Source: Millisia brevis NBRC 105863 (GTDB taxonomy: Bacteria; Actinomycetota; Actinomycetes; Mycobacteriales; Mycobacteriaceae). From it: a stretch of 64,000 nucleotides of DNA. The DNA lies in the NCBI RefSeq assembly GCF_001552615.1, contig NZ_BCRN01000013.1, forward strand, positions 1 through 64,000, read 5' to 3'. A program made the position numbers and the translations under genes. Shown in pieces: positions 33,989 to 42,895 of the stretch (position 1 is its first letter; every line of letters starts with the position of its first letter). The notes beneath the pieces are model-generated. The model was not told where the DNA came from. It saw only the letters and a list, made by a program, of their open reading frames with translations, and did no database searches.

Positions 33989-35052
33989 GCCCGGCGACCA
34001 CGGACCGGCCGATCGTGGTGTTCCCGTCGCCGGGTCCGGCGACGGCCGCCGCCCCCGCGGAACGGCGTGGGGTGGCCCGCGATCGGGTGCGCATGCTGGT
34101 CGCCCGACGACCGGACGCGGAAACGCTGCGCCACCGGGTCTTCGCCGACCTGGCCGCCGAGCTGGCCGCCGGAGACCTCGTGGTGGTCAACACGTCCGCG
34201 ACGGTGGCCGCGCAACTCGATGGCCGCCGCGCAGGTGCGCCGGTTGTGGTGCATCTCGGCAGCGCCCTCGCCGACGGCGGTCGGGTCGTCGAGATCCGTA
34301 CCGCGCCGGACGCCGCCGATCCGGTGCTCGACGCGGCCCCCGGCGACCGGATCGCCGCCGGGGATGTGCGATTCACCCTGCGCGAGCCCTACCGCACGAG
34401 CGACGCGCGCCGCGGGGTTCGGCTCTGGCGCACGGATATCGACGGCGATCTCGAACGGCGCCTGCAGACGCACGGCCGGCCGATCGCGTACGGCTACCTC
34501 GATGACCGCTACCCGCTGGAGGACTACCAGACCGTCTTCTCGCGGGATCCGGGAAGCTCCGAAATGCCTTCGGCGGCGCGGCCGTTCACGACCGACGTCG
34601 TTCTCGACCTGATCGCGGCCGGGGTGGTGTTCGCGCCGATCACCCTGCACACGGGGCTGTCCTCGCTCGAGGCCGGCGAGGTTCCCCAGGCCGAGTGGTT
34701 CCGGGTGTCGGACGCGACCGCGCGGGCGGTCAACGCGGCCCGGGCCGCCGGTCGGCGGGTGGTGGCCGTCGGCACGACCGTCGCCCGCGCGCTCGAATCC
34801 GCGGAGCGCGGCGGGCGGGCGATCGCCGCCGAGGGGTGGACCGACCGCGTCATCGGCCCCGACGCGCCGGCGCGACTGGTCGACGGATTGATCACCGGCT
34901 GGCACGAACCGGACGCCTCGCACCTGCTGCTGGTCGAGTCGATCGCCGGGTCCGACCTGACCCGGGCCGCGTACGCGGCGGCCGTCGACGCCGGATACCT
35001 CTGGCACGAGTTCGGTGACTCGTGCCTGTTGCTGCCCGATCGGCGGGGGTGA
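33985..35052 (+). CDS. QueA-like S-adenosylmethionine:tRNA ribosyltransferase-isomerase
   Basis: QueA-family protein of 355 residues. Family features are DLVVVNTSATVAAQLDGRRA (the VNxSxxxxA block), PIAYGYLDDRYPLEDYQTVF (matching IPYxxxDxxxxYQTVFA), SSEMPSAARPFT, FAPITLHTGLSS and VAVGTTVARALES. QueA converts 7-aminomethyl-deazaguanine in tRNA to epoxyqueuosine using the ribose of SAM. No tgt, queC-F or queG gene is in the window and de novo queuosine synthesis is unusual in mycolata, so this may be a repurposed family member. Its GTG overlaps the SDR stop; together with SoxR control this suggests a redox-linked role, which is inference. Confidence 0.82.
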   Translation: MSPATTDRPIVVFPSPGPATAAAPAERRGVARDRVRMLVARRPDAETLRHRVFADLAAELAAGDLVVVNTSATVAAQLDGRRAGAPVVVHLGSALADGGRVVEIRTAPDAADPVLDAAPGDRIAAGDVRFTLREPYRTSDARRGVRLWRTDIDGDLERRLQTHGRPIAYGYLDDRYPLEDYQTVFSRDPGSSEMPSAARPFTTDVVLDLIAAGVVFAPITLHTGLSSLEAGEVPQAEWFRVSDATARAVNAARAAGRRVVAVGTTVARALESAERGGRAIAAEGWTDRVIGPDAPARLVDGLITGWHEPDASHLLLVESIAGSDLTRAAYAAAVDAGYLWHEFGDSCLLLPDRRG

Positions 35053-35078
35053 CCGGCGGCGGAATCACCCTGCCCTAT

Positions 35079-35092
35079 CCTGTATAGACAGG
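35079..35092. promoter_or_regulatory. HutC-type operator upstream of hutC
   Basis: CCTGTATAGACAGG differs at one position from the perfect palindrome in front of hutU (27601). It lies 42 nt upstream of the hutC start, pointing to autoregulation. Confidence 0.75.
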
Positions 35093-35134
35093 CGGCCGGT
35101 GTGGGCCGTGATTCGGGACGAGCGGGAGCGGCGG

Positions 35135-35923
35135 ATGACAACCGGAGGGATCGTCCGCGCCGACGGCTCGCCCGTCGACACCCTCGGTGATCTCGTCGCC
35201 GCCTACGAGGGCTCCGCGGCCTCGCCGGCTCCCGCCTACGAGCGGATCAAGACCGCCGTCGTCGACCACATCCGCACCGGGCGCTGGTCGGAGGGGTACC
35301 AACTGCCCTCGGAGAACCAACTCGTCACCGCGCTCGGTCTGTCCCGGATGACGGTCAATCGGGCGCTGCGCGAGTTGGCCGCCGACGGGCGCATCGTGCG
35401 CACCATGGGGGTCGGATCGTTTGTGGCCGAGACCACCAAGGGCGCATCGCCGCTGCTCGAGGTGCGCGATATCGCCGAGGAGATCGCCGCCCGCGGGCAC
35501 TCCCACCGCGCCGAGGTGATCACCCTGGCGCAGGCCGCTCCGGACGATCCGCTGCTCCGACGCGAATTCTCCGACCGGGCATACCATTCCGTCGTCGTCC
35601 ACTTCGAGGACGAGACGCCGATCCAGGTGGAGGATCGCTGGGTGGCGCCCCGGGAGGTGCCCGGATATCTCGACCAGGACTTCACCCGGATCACTCCGCA
35701 CGACTATCTGCAGCGCACCGCCCCGCTGGTGCGCGGCGAGCACGTCGTCGAATCGGTGGTGGCGTCGGCCGCCGACCGCGCCCTGCTGCGGATCGACCCG
35801 GGCGAGCCCTGTCTGCTGATCAGGCGGCGCACCTGGTCGGCGCGAGCGCTGGTCAGCGCGGCGCGGCTGATCCACCCCGGCTCGCGGATCACCCTGCGCG
35901 GCACCTTCGACGTCGGCCGGTAG
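35135..35923 (+). CDS. hutC: Histidine-utilisation repressor (GntR family)
   Basis: GntR/HutC-family repressor of 262 residues. The winged-helix domain (about 30-100) contains AYERIKTAVVDHIRTGRW, YQLPSENQLVTALGLSRMTV and RALRELAADGRIVR, and the C-terminal UTRA ligand domain has FEDETPIQVEDRWVAP and GEPCLLIRRRTWS, closely like HutC proteins that bind urocanate. ATG 35135 has GGGAG 6 nt upstream. A CCTGTATAGACAGG site precedes the gene and the same operator precedes hutU 7.5 kb away, so this protein very likely represses both. It is unusual that it is separated from the operon by about ten unrelated genes. Confidence 0.9.
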   Translation: MTTGGIVRADGSPVDTLGDLVAAYEGSAASPAPAYERIKTAVVDHIRTGRWSEGYQLPSENQLVTALGLSRMTVNRALRELAADGRIVRTMGVGSFVAETTKGASPLLEVRDIAEEIAARGHSHRAEVITLAQAAPDDPLLRREFSDRAYHSVVVHFEDETPIQVEDRWVAPREVPGYLDQDFTRITPHDYLQRTAPLVRGEHVVESVVASAADRALLRIDPGEPCLLIRRRTWSARALVSAARLIHPGSRITLRGTFDVGR

Positions 35924-36064
35924 GCCGCGACCGGCCATGGGCGTCGCCCGGGACCGGGGTGTTCCCCGATATCCTCGCGGCATCGGTGGGGGCACGATGG
36001 ACAGCAGCCGGGACGTCGGTCGGCGCGGTGCGGCGTCTCCACACACCACACGAAGGGTTCCTTG

Positions 36065-36883
36065 ATGGGCAAGCATGCGGAGTTGGACGACAACGCCTCG
36101 GGCGAGGGGGTCCCCGCGGCACGCGCGATCGAACTGTCGAAGATCTACGGCAGCGGCCAGACCAGTGTCGCCGCGCTCGACGATGTGACGGTCACCTTCG
36201 ACCAGGGACGCTTCACGGCGATCATGGGCCCCTCCGGCAGCGGCAAATCCACGCTGATGCACTGCCTGGCGGGTCTCGATTCCGCAACGAGTGGAAGGGT
36301 TCTCGTCGGCGACACCGACCTGACGGCCCTGTCGGACAAGCAGATCACCGCCCTGCGACGCGACCGGATCGGCTTCGTCTTCCAGGCGTTCAACCTCGTC
36401 CCCACGCTCACCGCGCTGGAGAACATCACGCTGCCGATGGACATCGCCGGCCGCAAGCCCGACCAGGAATGGCTCGATACCGTCATCGACCGACTCGGCC
36501 TGCGCGACCGCATCGGCCACCGGCCCAGCGAGCTGTCCGGTGGTCAGCAGCAGCGTGTCGCCTGCGCCCGGGCGCTCGCCGGCCGGCCCGAGATCATCTT
36601 CGGCGACGAGCCGACCGGCAACCTCGACTCCCGCTCGACCGAGGAGGTCCTCGGCATCCTGCGCAGCGCGGTCGACGACTTCGGGCAGACCGTCGTGATG
36701 GTCACCCACGAACCGACCGCCGCCGCCTGGTCGGACCGGGTGATCTTCCTCGCCGACGGCAAGATCAGCGGCGAACTGCTCGACCCGACCGCCGACTCGG
36801 TCCTCGACCGGATGAAGGAACTGCAGGCCCCGGCGGCCCCCGAGCACGCCGCCGTGAACGCCGACACGCAGGCACGGGTCTGA
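36065..36883 (+). CDS. ABC transporter ATP-binding protein (MacB/LolD type)
   Basis: ABC ATPase of 272 residues. Walker A is GPSGSGKST, the Q-loop FVFQAFNLVPTL, the signature LSGGQQQRVA, Walker B IIFGDEPTGNLDS and the switch His in VMVTHEP. The family-specific context (FQAFNL, EPTGNLDS) is that of MacB/LolD/FtsE-type ATPases. ATG 36065 was chosen; TTG 36062 directly precedes it. It is followed after 4 nt by an 847-residue permease, forming a mechanotransmission-type exporter that works on periplasmic or membrane substrates such as lipoproteins, peptides or cell-wall lipids. Confidence 0.93.
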   Translation: MGKHAELDDNASGEGVPAARAIELSKIYGSGQTSVAALDDVTVTFDQGRFTAIMGPSGSGKSTLMHCLAGLDSATSGRVLVGDTDLTALSDKQITALRRDRIGFVFQAFNLVPTLTALENITLPMDIAGRKPDQEWLDTVIDRLGLRDRIGHRPSELSGGQQQRVACARALAGRPEIIFGDEPTGNLDSRSTEEVLGILRSAVDDFGQTVVMVTHEPTAAAWSDRVIFLADGKISGELLDPTADSVLDRMKELQAPAAPEHAAVNADTQARV

Positions 36884-36887
36884 ACCG

Positions 36888-39431
36888 ATGACCGCACCGC
36901 TGGCTTCCTCGGGTTCCGCCGCGCCTATGCGCCGCGTGTCCCTACGCAACCTGTCGGCCCACAAGGGCCGACTGCTGATGACCGTGCTGTCGGTGGTCCT
37001 CGGCACCGCCTTCCTCGCCGGATCGTTTGTCTTCACCGACACCCTCAAGGCCACCTTCGACGGCATCTTCGACGAGGTCGGTCAGGGCATCGACGTCGTC
37101 GTACAGCCCGCCGAGAACTCCCCGACCCTGGTGCCGGTCACCGCCGGTGACACCCTCTCGACGCTGCCCGACGTCGCCGCGTTCTCCCCGGTGGTCTCCG
37201 GCGCGGTGGTGCTCGTCGGCGCGGACGGCAATCCCGTGCAGAGCGGCGGCGCGCCGAGCGAGGGCTTCGGCTGGGTGGGCGACGGCGTCGGCCAGGCCGA
37301 GGAGATCGTCAGCGGCGTGGCCCCCGCCGGCGACAACCAGGTGGCCCTGAACGCCTCCGCGGCGGAGAAGGCCGGCCTCGATGTCGGCTCGACCACGCGG
37401 CTGCTGTTGCCCTCGGGCGGCAGCTTCGACATCACCATCACCGGCATCTACCAGGGCTCCGGCGATACCAGCGGCTACGTCGGCGTCGCCTTCTCGCAGG
37501 ACCAGGCCCTGCAGATCTTCTCCGACGGCGAGCACGTCGCCCAGTACAACGTCGCCGCCGCCGCCGGGGTGACCCCGGAACAGCTGCGCGACGAGATCTC
37601 CACCGCGCTGCCCGACCTGCGGGTCGAGACCGGCCAGGAGTTCCGCGACAGCGTGCTGTCGCAGGTCAACCAGGCGCTGAGCTTCGTCAACTACATCCTG
37701 TTGGCCTTCGCCGCGATCGGCCTGGTCGTCGGCACGTTCATCATCTACAACACCTTCTCGATGCTCGTCGCCCAGCGACTGCAGGAGTTCGCCCTGCTGC
37801 GGGCGATCGGAGCGTCGAGCCGGCAGATCGGCAGCGCCGTCCTCTTCGAGGCCTTCGTGATCGGCCTGATCGGCAGCGTGGTCGGCCTGCTCGCCGGTAT
37901 CGGCTTGGCCTTCGGGCTGCGCACCGTGCTCAACGCCTTCGATCTGGGACTCCCGAGCGGCGACCTGTCGGTGCAGCCGCGCACCATCATCGTGACGCTG
38001 CTCGTCGGCATCGTCGTGACGATGGTCAGCTCGTACGCCCCGGCCCAACGGGCGTCGAAGATCCCGCCGGTCGCCGCGATGCGGGAGCAGTACTCGTCCG
38101 CGACGTCGCTGCGCACCCGCACGATCATCGGGTCGGTCCTGGGCATCGGGGGCCTCGCCGCCGTGCTGATCGCCTCCTTCTCGACCGGGTCGCGCCCGGC
38201 GACGGTGGTCGGCATCGGTGCCGTCGCCGCGATCGTCGGACTGCTGCTGGTCTCGCCGGCGTTGTCGCGCGTCCTGGTCGACGGCCTCGGGCGGGTGATC
38301 GGCGCGCCGTTCGGCACCATCGGCCGACTGGCTCGCACCAATGCGATCCGGATGCCCAAGCGCACGGCGGCCACCGCCTTCGCGTTGTCCCTCGGTCTGC
38401 TGTTGGTCGCCCTGGTCGCGACGATCGGCGCCTCGGCGCGGTCGAGCGTCGATCAGCTGATCTCGCGCGGGGTGTCCGCCGACTTCGTGCTGACCGCCGC
38501 CCAGCCGACCTTCCCGATCCCGATCGGGGCGGCCGACGCAGCCGCGGACGTGCCGGGGGTTGCCTCGGTGGTCGTCGCCCACGGACTGTCGGTCAACCTC
38601 GACGGGCAGTCGGAGTTCATCTCCGGAATCACCGGTCCGATGACCGACGTGATGGACCCCGGCTTCACCTCCGGAAACCTGCCCGAGTCGGAGGCCGCGA
38701 TCATCCTGAGCACCGGTGACGCCGCGGACCTCGGCAAGCAGGTCGGCGACTCGGTGACCGTCGTCGGCGCGAGCGGGCGTCCGGTCGAACTGCCGGTGAC
38801 CGGCATCTACACCGACGAGGCCCTCCTCGGCTCCGCCTCGGTCTCCGGCCCGGCCTACAACGAGCTGACCACCGATACGACCCGCACGGATCTGCTGGCA
38901 CTGATCACCCTGCAGCCGGGCGCCGATCCGGAGACCGTCCGGACCGGTCTCGAGCAGGCCACCGACCCGTACCTGCTCGTGCAGGTGCAGGACGAAGCCG
39001 AGTTCCGCGGTTCGCAGGCGGCGCAGATCGACTCGGTGATCGCGATCCTCTACGGATTGCTGGCGCTGACGGTGATCATCTCGATCCTCGGCATCGTCAA
39101 CACCCTGGCGTTGTCGGTGACCGAACGTCGGCGCGAGATCGGCATGATGCGCGCGGTCGGCACCCAGCGGGCGCAGATCCGGCGCACGATCTATCTCGAG
39201 TCGGCGATGATCGCGGTCTACGGCGGCATCGTCGGTGTCGCCATGGGCCTGTTCTTCGGCTGGGGGCTGGTGCGCACCCTGCGTGACGACGGCCTCGAGG
39301 TGCTCTCGCTGCCGTGGGTGCAGGTGGTGTTGATGCTGGTGGCATCCGGTGTCGTCGGTGTGGTGGCTGCGCTGCTGCCGGCGATTCGCGCCGCCCGCAC
39401 CAAACCGCTCGAGGCGATCGCCGTCGACTGA
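36888..39431 (+). CDS. FtsX/MacB-type ABC transporter permease
   Basis: Permease of 847 residues with the actinobacterial two-module layout: a helix near 30-50, an extracytoplasmic domain (about 55-250), three helices with a FtsX domain (about 265-400, including ALLRAIGASSRQIG), a further helix region, a second extracytoplasmic domain (about 530-690) and a final FtsX domain (about 710-847, containing REIGMMRAVGTQRAQI). It pairs with the ATPase 4 nt upstream. The substrate is unknown; homologues in actinobacteria are often annotated as antimicrobial-peptide or lipoprotein exporters without direct evidence. A GC-rich hairpin after the stop probably terminates transcription. Confidence 0.92.
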   Translation: MTAPLASSGSAAPMRRVSLRNLSAHKGRLLMTVLSVVLGTAFLAGSFVFTDTLKATFDGIFDEVGQGIDVVVQPAENSPTLVPVTAGDTLSTLPDVAAFSPVVSGAVVLVGADGNPVQSGGAPSEGFGWVGDGVGQAEEIVSGVAPAGDNQVALNASAAEKAGLDVGSTTRLLLPSGGSFDITITGIYQGSGDTSGYVGVAFSQDQALQIFSDGEHVAQYNVAAAAGVTPEQLRDEISTALPDLRVETGQEFRDSVLSQVNQALSFVNYILLAFAAIGLVVGTFIIYNTFSMLVAQRLQEFALLRAIGASSRQIGSAVLFEAFVIGLIGSVVGLLAGIGLAFGLRTVLNAFDLGLPSGDLSVQPRTIIVTLLVGIVVTMVSSYAPAQRASKIPPVAAMREQYSSATSLRTRTIIGSVLGIGGLAAVLIASFSTGSRPATVVGIGAVAAIVGLLLVSPALSRVLVDGLGRVIGAPFGTIGRLARTNAIRMPKRTAATAFALSLGLLLVALVATIGASARSSVDQLISRGVSADFVLTAAQPTFPIPIGAADAAADVPGVASVVVAHGLSVNLDGQSEFISGITGPMTDVMDPGFTSGNLPESEAAIILSTGDAADLGKQVGDSVTVVGASGRPVELPVTGIYTDEALLGSASVSGPAYNELTTDTTRTDLLALITLQPGADPETVRTGLEQATDPYLLVQVQDEAEFRGSQAAQIDSVIAILYGLLALTVIISILGIVNTLALSVTERRREIGMMRAVGTQRAQIRRTIYLESAMIAVYGGIVGVAMGLFFGWGLVRTLRDDGLEVLSLPWVQVVLMLVASGVVGVVAALLPAIRAARTKPLEAIAVD

Positions 39432-39466
39432 CCCGAGGGTCGCGATGGTGTGATCCGACGTTCGTG

Positions 39467-39512
39467 GCGGGCGGTGGGTGTTCCGAAGCACGATACGGAG
39501 CCCGCCGCCCGC
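39467..39512 (+). terminator. Probable terminator of the ABC transporter operon
   Basis: GCGGGCGGTGGG (39467-39478) pairs with CCCGCCGCCCGC (39501-39512) through one G-U pair, with a 22-nt loop. It lies 36 nt after the permease stop and before the flavodoxin promoter region. Confidence 0.5.
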
Positions 39513-39603
39513 ACGAATAGGCCCGGTATCCTGGGCTGAGCCGAGCCCGGCGCAGTGGACTTTCGGCGCGGTAACCCATGTAGAGAGCAGCTCAGGAGCA
39601 ATC

Positions 39604-40056
39604 ATGTCCGTGGTCATCTTGTACGGCACCGAAACCGGGACGGCCGAGGACGTGTCCGATGCGGTTGCGGACGTGCTTGCCGAACACACCGAGGTCGAGA
39701 CGTTCGATATGACCGACTACGCCATCGAGGATCTCGACCCGGCGAACTTCTACGTCGTCATCTGCTCGACCTACGGCGACGGTGAACTGCCGTCGAGCGC
39801 GCTGCCGTTCTTCGACCTGCTCGACGAGGAGACCCCCGACCTGACCGGCCTGCGGTTCGCGGTCTTCGGTCTGGGCGACCAGGTCTACGAGGACACCTTC
39901 AACCGCGGCGGCGAGATCTGCGCGGAGAAGCTGTCGGCGCTCGGCGCGACCCAGGTCGGCACCCACGGCCGCCACGACGCGTCGTCGGCCGACAAGCCGA
40001 AGGACCTCGCCTCCGACTGGGCCGGCGAGATCATCGCCCTGGCCGCCCGAGACTGA
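39604..40056 (+). CDS. Flavodoxin-family protein (MioC-like)
   Basis: Short-chain flavodoxin domain of 150 residues. The FMN phosphate loop is YGTETGTAED, followed by ICSTYGDGELPSSALPFFD and FAVFGLGDQVYEDTFNRGG, the pattern of MioC-like flavodoxins and of the FMN domain of sulfite reductase or P450 reductase. It would carry electrons singly to an unknown partner. ATG 39604 has AGGAG 6 nt upstream; the longer frame is unsupported. It stands alone between the ABC exporter and the pirin gene, and its C-terminus is convergent with pirin. Confidence 0.9.
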   Translation: MSVVILYGTETGTAEDVSDAVADVLAEHTEVETFDMTDYAIEDLDPANFYVVICSTYGDGELPSSALPFFDLLDEETPDLTGLRFAVFGLGDQVYEDTFNRGGEICAEKLSALGATQVGTHGRHDASSADKPKDLASDWAGEIIALAARD

Positions 40057-40098
40057 CTCTCGCACGCGTCCGACGGTGTCCGCCGGTCGGGTCCCCGG

Positions 40099-40896
40099 CT
40101 ACCGGCCGGGTGGGCGCAGCGCGGAGTGCATCTCCCAGACCAGCACCTCGGCCGTAGCGTCCGTGCTCAGGCGCAGGCCGCCGATGTCGGTCAGCCGAAC
40201 GGCGTCGCCCGCCTCCACACGGCCGACGCCCTCGAGCTCCGCGGCCCCGTCGACGACGTAGACGTGCAGAAACGGCGCCTCGGGCAGGGTGACCGCCCGG
40301 TCGGGCACCATCCGGGTCACGTGCATCGCGGCATCCGAGTTGCCGATGCGGATGGCGGAATGGTCGCGGTGGCGGGGCAGCCCCGAGACAACCGCTACCA
40401 GATCTCCGGACGCGAGGGCGTCGCCGACCTCGAGCTGTTCGTAGGCCGGATCACCGCCGGGGGCGTCGGGTATGACCCACATCTGTACGAAGCGGACCGG
40501 TTCGGTGGGCGCGTCGACGTTCGGGCCCAGGGCGGTGGTGTCGTTCTTCTCCGAGTGCAGCACCCCGCTGCCGGCGCTCATCCGTTGGGCGAGGCCCGGA
40601 TAGATCGCCCCGGAGTGGCCGAGGGAGTCCTGATGCACCAGCGCCCCGGACAGCACCCAGGTGACGATCTCGACGTCGCGGTGCGGGTGGGTGTCGAAGC
40701 CGGTGACCGGAGCGACGATCTCCTCGTTGTTCGCGATCAGCAGCCCGTGGTGGGTATTTGCCGGGTCGTAGTGCGCGCCGAAGGAGAAGCAGGTGCGCGA
40801 TTCGAGCCAGTCGATCGAGGTGGCGAAGCGCTGGTCGGCGCGGCGGACCTCGATGTGGCCGCCGGCCTCCGCGGAGGGGCTGGGCCGATACGACAT
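40099..40896 (-). CDS. Pirin-family cupin protein
   Basis: Bicupin of 265 residues. The metal-binding cupin motif is visible as GFDTHPHRDVEIVTWVLSGA, the second half as GSGVLHSEKN, so the His/His/His/Glu set expected for a mononuclear metal is intact. Some bacterial pirins have quercetin 2,3-dioxygenase activity and others act as redox-sensing cofactors; which applies here is unknown. ATG 40896 follows a GGTGGAG ribosome site closely; the longer frame to 41013 covers the divergent promoter region. A MarR-family gene starts divergently 212 nt away, a pairing typical for pirin genes. Confidence 0.9.
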   Translation of the reverse strand: MSYRPSPSAEAGGHIEVRRADQRFATSIDWLESRTCFSFGAHYDPANTHHGLLIANNEEIVAPVTGFDTHPHRDVEIVTWVLSGALVHQDSLGHSGAIYPGLAQRMSAGSGVLHSEKNDTTALGPNVDAPTEPVRFVQMWVIPDAPGGDPAYEQLEVGDALASGDLVAVVSGLPRHRDHSAIRIGNSDAAMHVTRMVPDRAVTLPEAPFLHVYVVDGAAELEGVGRVEAGDAVRLTDIGGLRLSTDATAEVLVWEMHSALRPPGR

Positions 40897-41069
40897 CTCC
40901 ACCCTCTCGGCCGGCGCCGGGCCGGTCGGTACAGCTCGACAACGATTGCGCCATTCGGCGGCAACGGCGGCTATTCTACTCGCCGCGGCCCTGCCGGCCG
41001 GTGGATCTCTCACCGCCGCGAGGTTCGAAAGGGTGTGCGTTCCCGTGCGCTCCGTGCAATTCGAGCGTA

Positions 41070-41083
41070 TGATTGATCAGTCA
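41070..41083. promoter_or_regulatory. MarR operator candidate
   Basis: TGATTGATCAGTCA is a palindrome with one mismatched pair, centred on TGATCA, 25 nt before the MarR start and in the intergenic region shared with pirin. MarR proteins usually bind this kind of 14-18 bp palindrome and control the divergent gene and themselves. Confidence 0.6.
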
Positions 41084-41108
41084 ACTACATGCGCCGGAGG
41101 GAGGTCCA

Positions 41109-41627
41109 GTGTCCGAGGTTCGTTGGCTCGACACGGTTGAACAGCGGGTATGGCGCGCCTACCTCGACAGCGGAAAGCTGGTCAACCGCGCGCTCGACCG
41201 GCAGATGCGTCGGGACAGCGGCATGTCGCTGACCGACTTCGAAATCCTGGTCACGCTGATGGAATCGCCGGATCGGCGCATCCGGATGGGAACGCTCGCC
41301 GAGGCGATGTCGACCACCCGCAGTGGCGCCACCCGGGCGATCGCCCGGATGGAAGGCCTGGGCTGGGTACGGCGCACCGAATGCCGCGAGGACGGGCGTG
41401 GCACCGTCGCGGAGCTCACCGAGGCCGGTGAACTGGCTCAGGTGGCCGCCGCGCCCGGACACGTGGCCGCGGTTCGGGCGGCGATCTTCGACGATCTCGC
41501 TCCCGAGGAGTTGGCCGTTCTCGATCGGGTGTTCACCGGCATTCGCAGCCGGCTCGGAGCGCAGGACGGCGCCGCCGTGGATCGGGCGGGCAACCCCATC
41601 GGTGCCGCGGTCGACGCGTCGGTATAG
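41109..41627 (+). CDS. MarR-family regulator (pirin-linked)
   Basis: MarR-type repressor of 172 residues. The winged helix spans MSLTDFEILVTLMESPDRRI, MGTLAEAMSTTRSGATRAI and ARMEGLGWVRRTECREDGRG, with the dimer helices around it. GTG 41109 has GGGAGG about 5 nt upstream. It is divergent from pirin with a palindrome between them; the usual logic is repression of pirin and of itself, relieved by a phenolic ligand or oxidation. No cysteine is near the DNA-binding helix that would support a thiol switch except in TECRED. Confidence 0.88.
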   Translation: MSEVRWLDTVEQRVWRAYLDSGKLVNRALDRQMRRDSGMSLTDFEILVTLMESPDRRIRMGTLAEAMSTTRSGATRAIARMEGLGWVRRTECREDGRGTVAELTEAGELAQVAAAPGHVAAVRAAIFDDLAPEELAVLDRVFTGIRSRLGAQDGAAVDRAGNPIGAAVDASV

Positions 41628-41833
41628 GCGGAACCGGCCGGGACGGAGCCGGTCTCACCGGGGATTCCCGGGAGACCTCGAGCGGCGTGTGTTGTTGTGT
41701 TCTGAACCACGTACCCGATATGGGGGTCGGAATGGCTCTGTTTGACGTCCTATGATCGGTTGTCCGCCGACGATGAACGGGATAGTTGCTGTCGAAACGC
41801 ACCGTTTGCCGGGTTCGGATCGGAGTGGAGACG

Positions 41834-42886
41834 GTGACAACTAGGCGGGTCGAAACGGCCGGGGAAGCTGGAGAGGTGCCGGAAACCGAGACGCGGGAGT
41901 CCTCCCGCCGGCCACGTTGGCGACGTCCCGGGCGTCCGCGATTGCGATGGATCGCGCTCGGCATGGTGCTGGTCATCGGGATCGTCGGGGTCCTCGTGAT
42001 CGATGTGATCAATCAGCAAGGTGGGCCGGAGTCGTCCGCGTCATCGGCCGCAGCAATCGGGGAGACCCCGCTGACACCCGTATCGGGCGACGTCGCGGAG
42101 GAGACCGAGCAGGCCGATCTGCCGGCCGACATCAACTTCCGGGTCGGGGTGGCCACGCAGGCCGCCGCCGAACGCGGGTCCGAGGTATCGATCCTCATCG
42201 TCGACCGCACCACCGGTGAAACGGTCACCAATGGTGATGACACCCAGGTCGCCTCGGCCTCGATTTCGAAGCTATTCATCGCGGACGATCTGCTGACCCG
42301 CGACGGCACCGACATCACCCTTTCCGACGACGACCGCGACATGCTCAACGTCATGCTCCAGTCGTCGGACGACTCGGCCGCCCAGGTGCTGTGGGATGCC
42401 TACGGCGGGACCGACATCATCGATCGGGTCGCGCAGCGGTACGGCCTGACCGGCACCTACATCGATCCGGGGCAGCCGTGGTGGATGACCATGGTCACCC
42501 CGAGCGATCTGGCCACCTTCTACGAGGAAGTGCTCGACGGTCGCGGCGGCCTGCCGGCGGACCAGGCGACGCTGCTGTTGTCGGATCTGGCGACGTACAC
42601 CGATAACGGCACCGACGGATACGACCAGCGCTTCGGACTGCCCGACGGGCTGCCGAACGAGCACATGCTCGCGGTCAAGCAGGGCTGGATGTGCTGCGTC
42701 GACATGGAATGGCTGCACCTGTCGACCGGGCTCGCCGGCGTCGGTTTCCGCTACGTGATCATCCTGGTCTCGCGCGAGTCGGTCGCGGCGGCCGGCGGTG
42801 GCGGCGACGAGGGCGCCGAGCATGCCCGCGAGACGATCACCCGGGTCACCCAACTGCTCTTCCCCGGCGGCCGTACCGGCGCGTAG
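41834..42886 (+). CDS. Membrane-anchored serine hydrolase (class A beta-lactamase-like fold)
   Basis: A 350-residue protein: a basic Arg/Pro-rich cytoplasmic start, one membrane helix (ALGMVLVIGIVGVLVIDVI, about 45-63), a Ser/Ala-rich linker and an extracytoplasmic beta-lactamase/DD-peptidase-like domain. The nucleophile motif S-x-x-K is in SASISKLFIADD. A clear KTG box is not obvious: KQG appears in LAVKQGWMCC instead. Such proteins in mycolata are usually annotated as serine hydrolases with a cell-wall role; lactamase activity is not implied. Start GTG 41834 is tentative, with GTG 41825 a close alternative. A paired-cysteine MCCVD is unusual. Confidence 0.78.
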   Translation: MTTRRVETAGEAGEVPETETRESSRRPRWRRPGRPRLRWIALGMVLVIGIVGVLVIDVINQQGGPESSASSAAAIGETPLTPVSGDVAEETEQADLPADINFRVGVATQAAAERGSEVSILIVDRTTGETVTNGDDTQVASASISKLFIADDLLTRDGTDITLSDDDRDMLNVMLQSSDDSAAQVLWDAYGGTDIIDRVAQRYGLTGTYIDPGQPWWMTMVTPSDLATFYEEVLDGRGGLPADQATLLLSDLATYTDNGTDGYDQRFGLPDGLPNEHMLAVKQGWMCCVDMEWLHLSTGLAGVGFRYVIILVSRESVAAAGGGGDEGAEHARETITRVTQLLFPGGRTGA

Positions 42887-42895
42887 CTGCGCCGG

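Noticed and set aside
36942-39689. 915-codon minus-strand frame opposite the ABC permease
   Set aside because: Asp/Gln/Arg-rich shadow of the permease; no recognisable domain.
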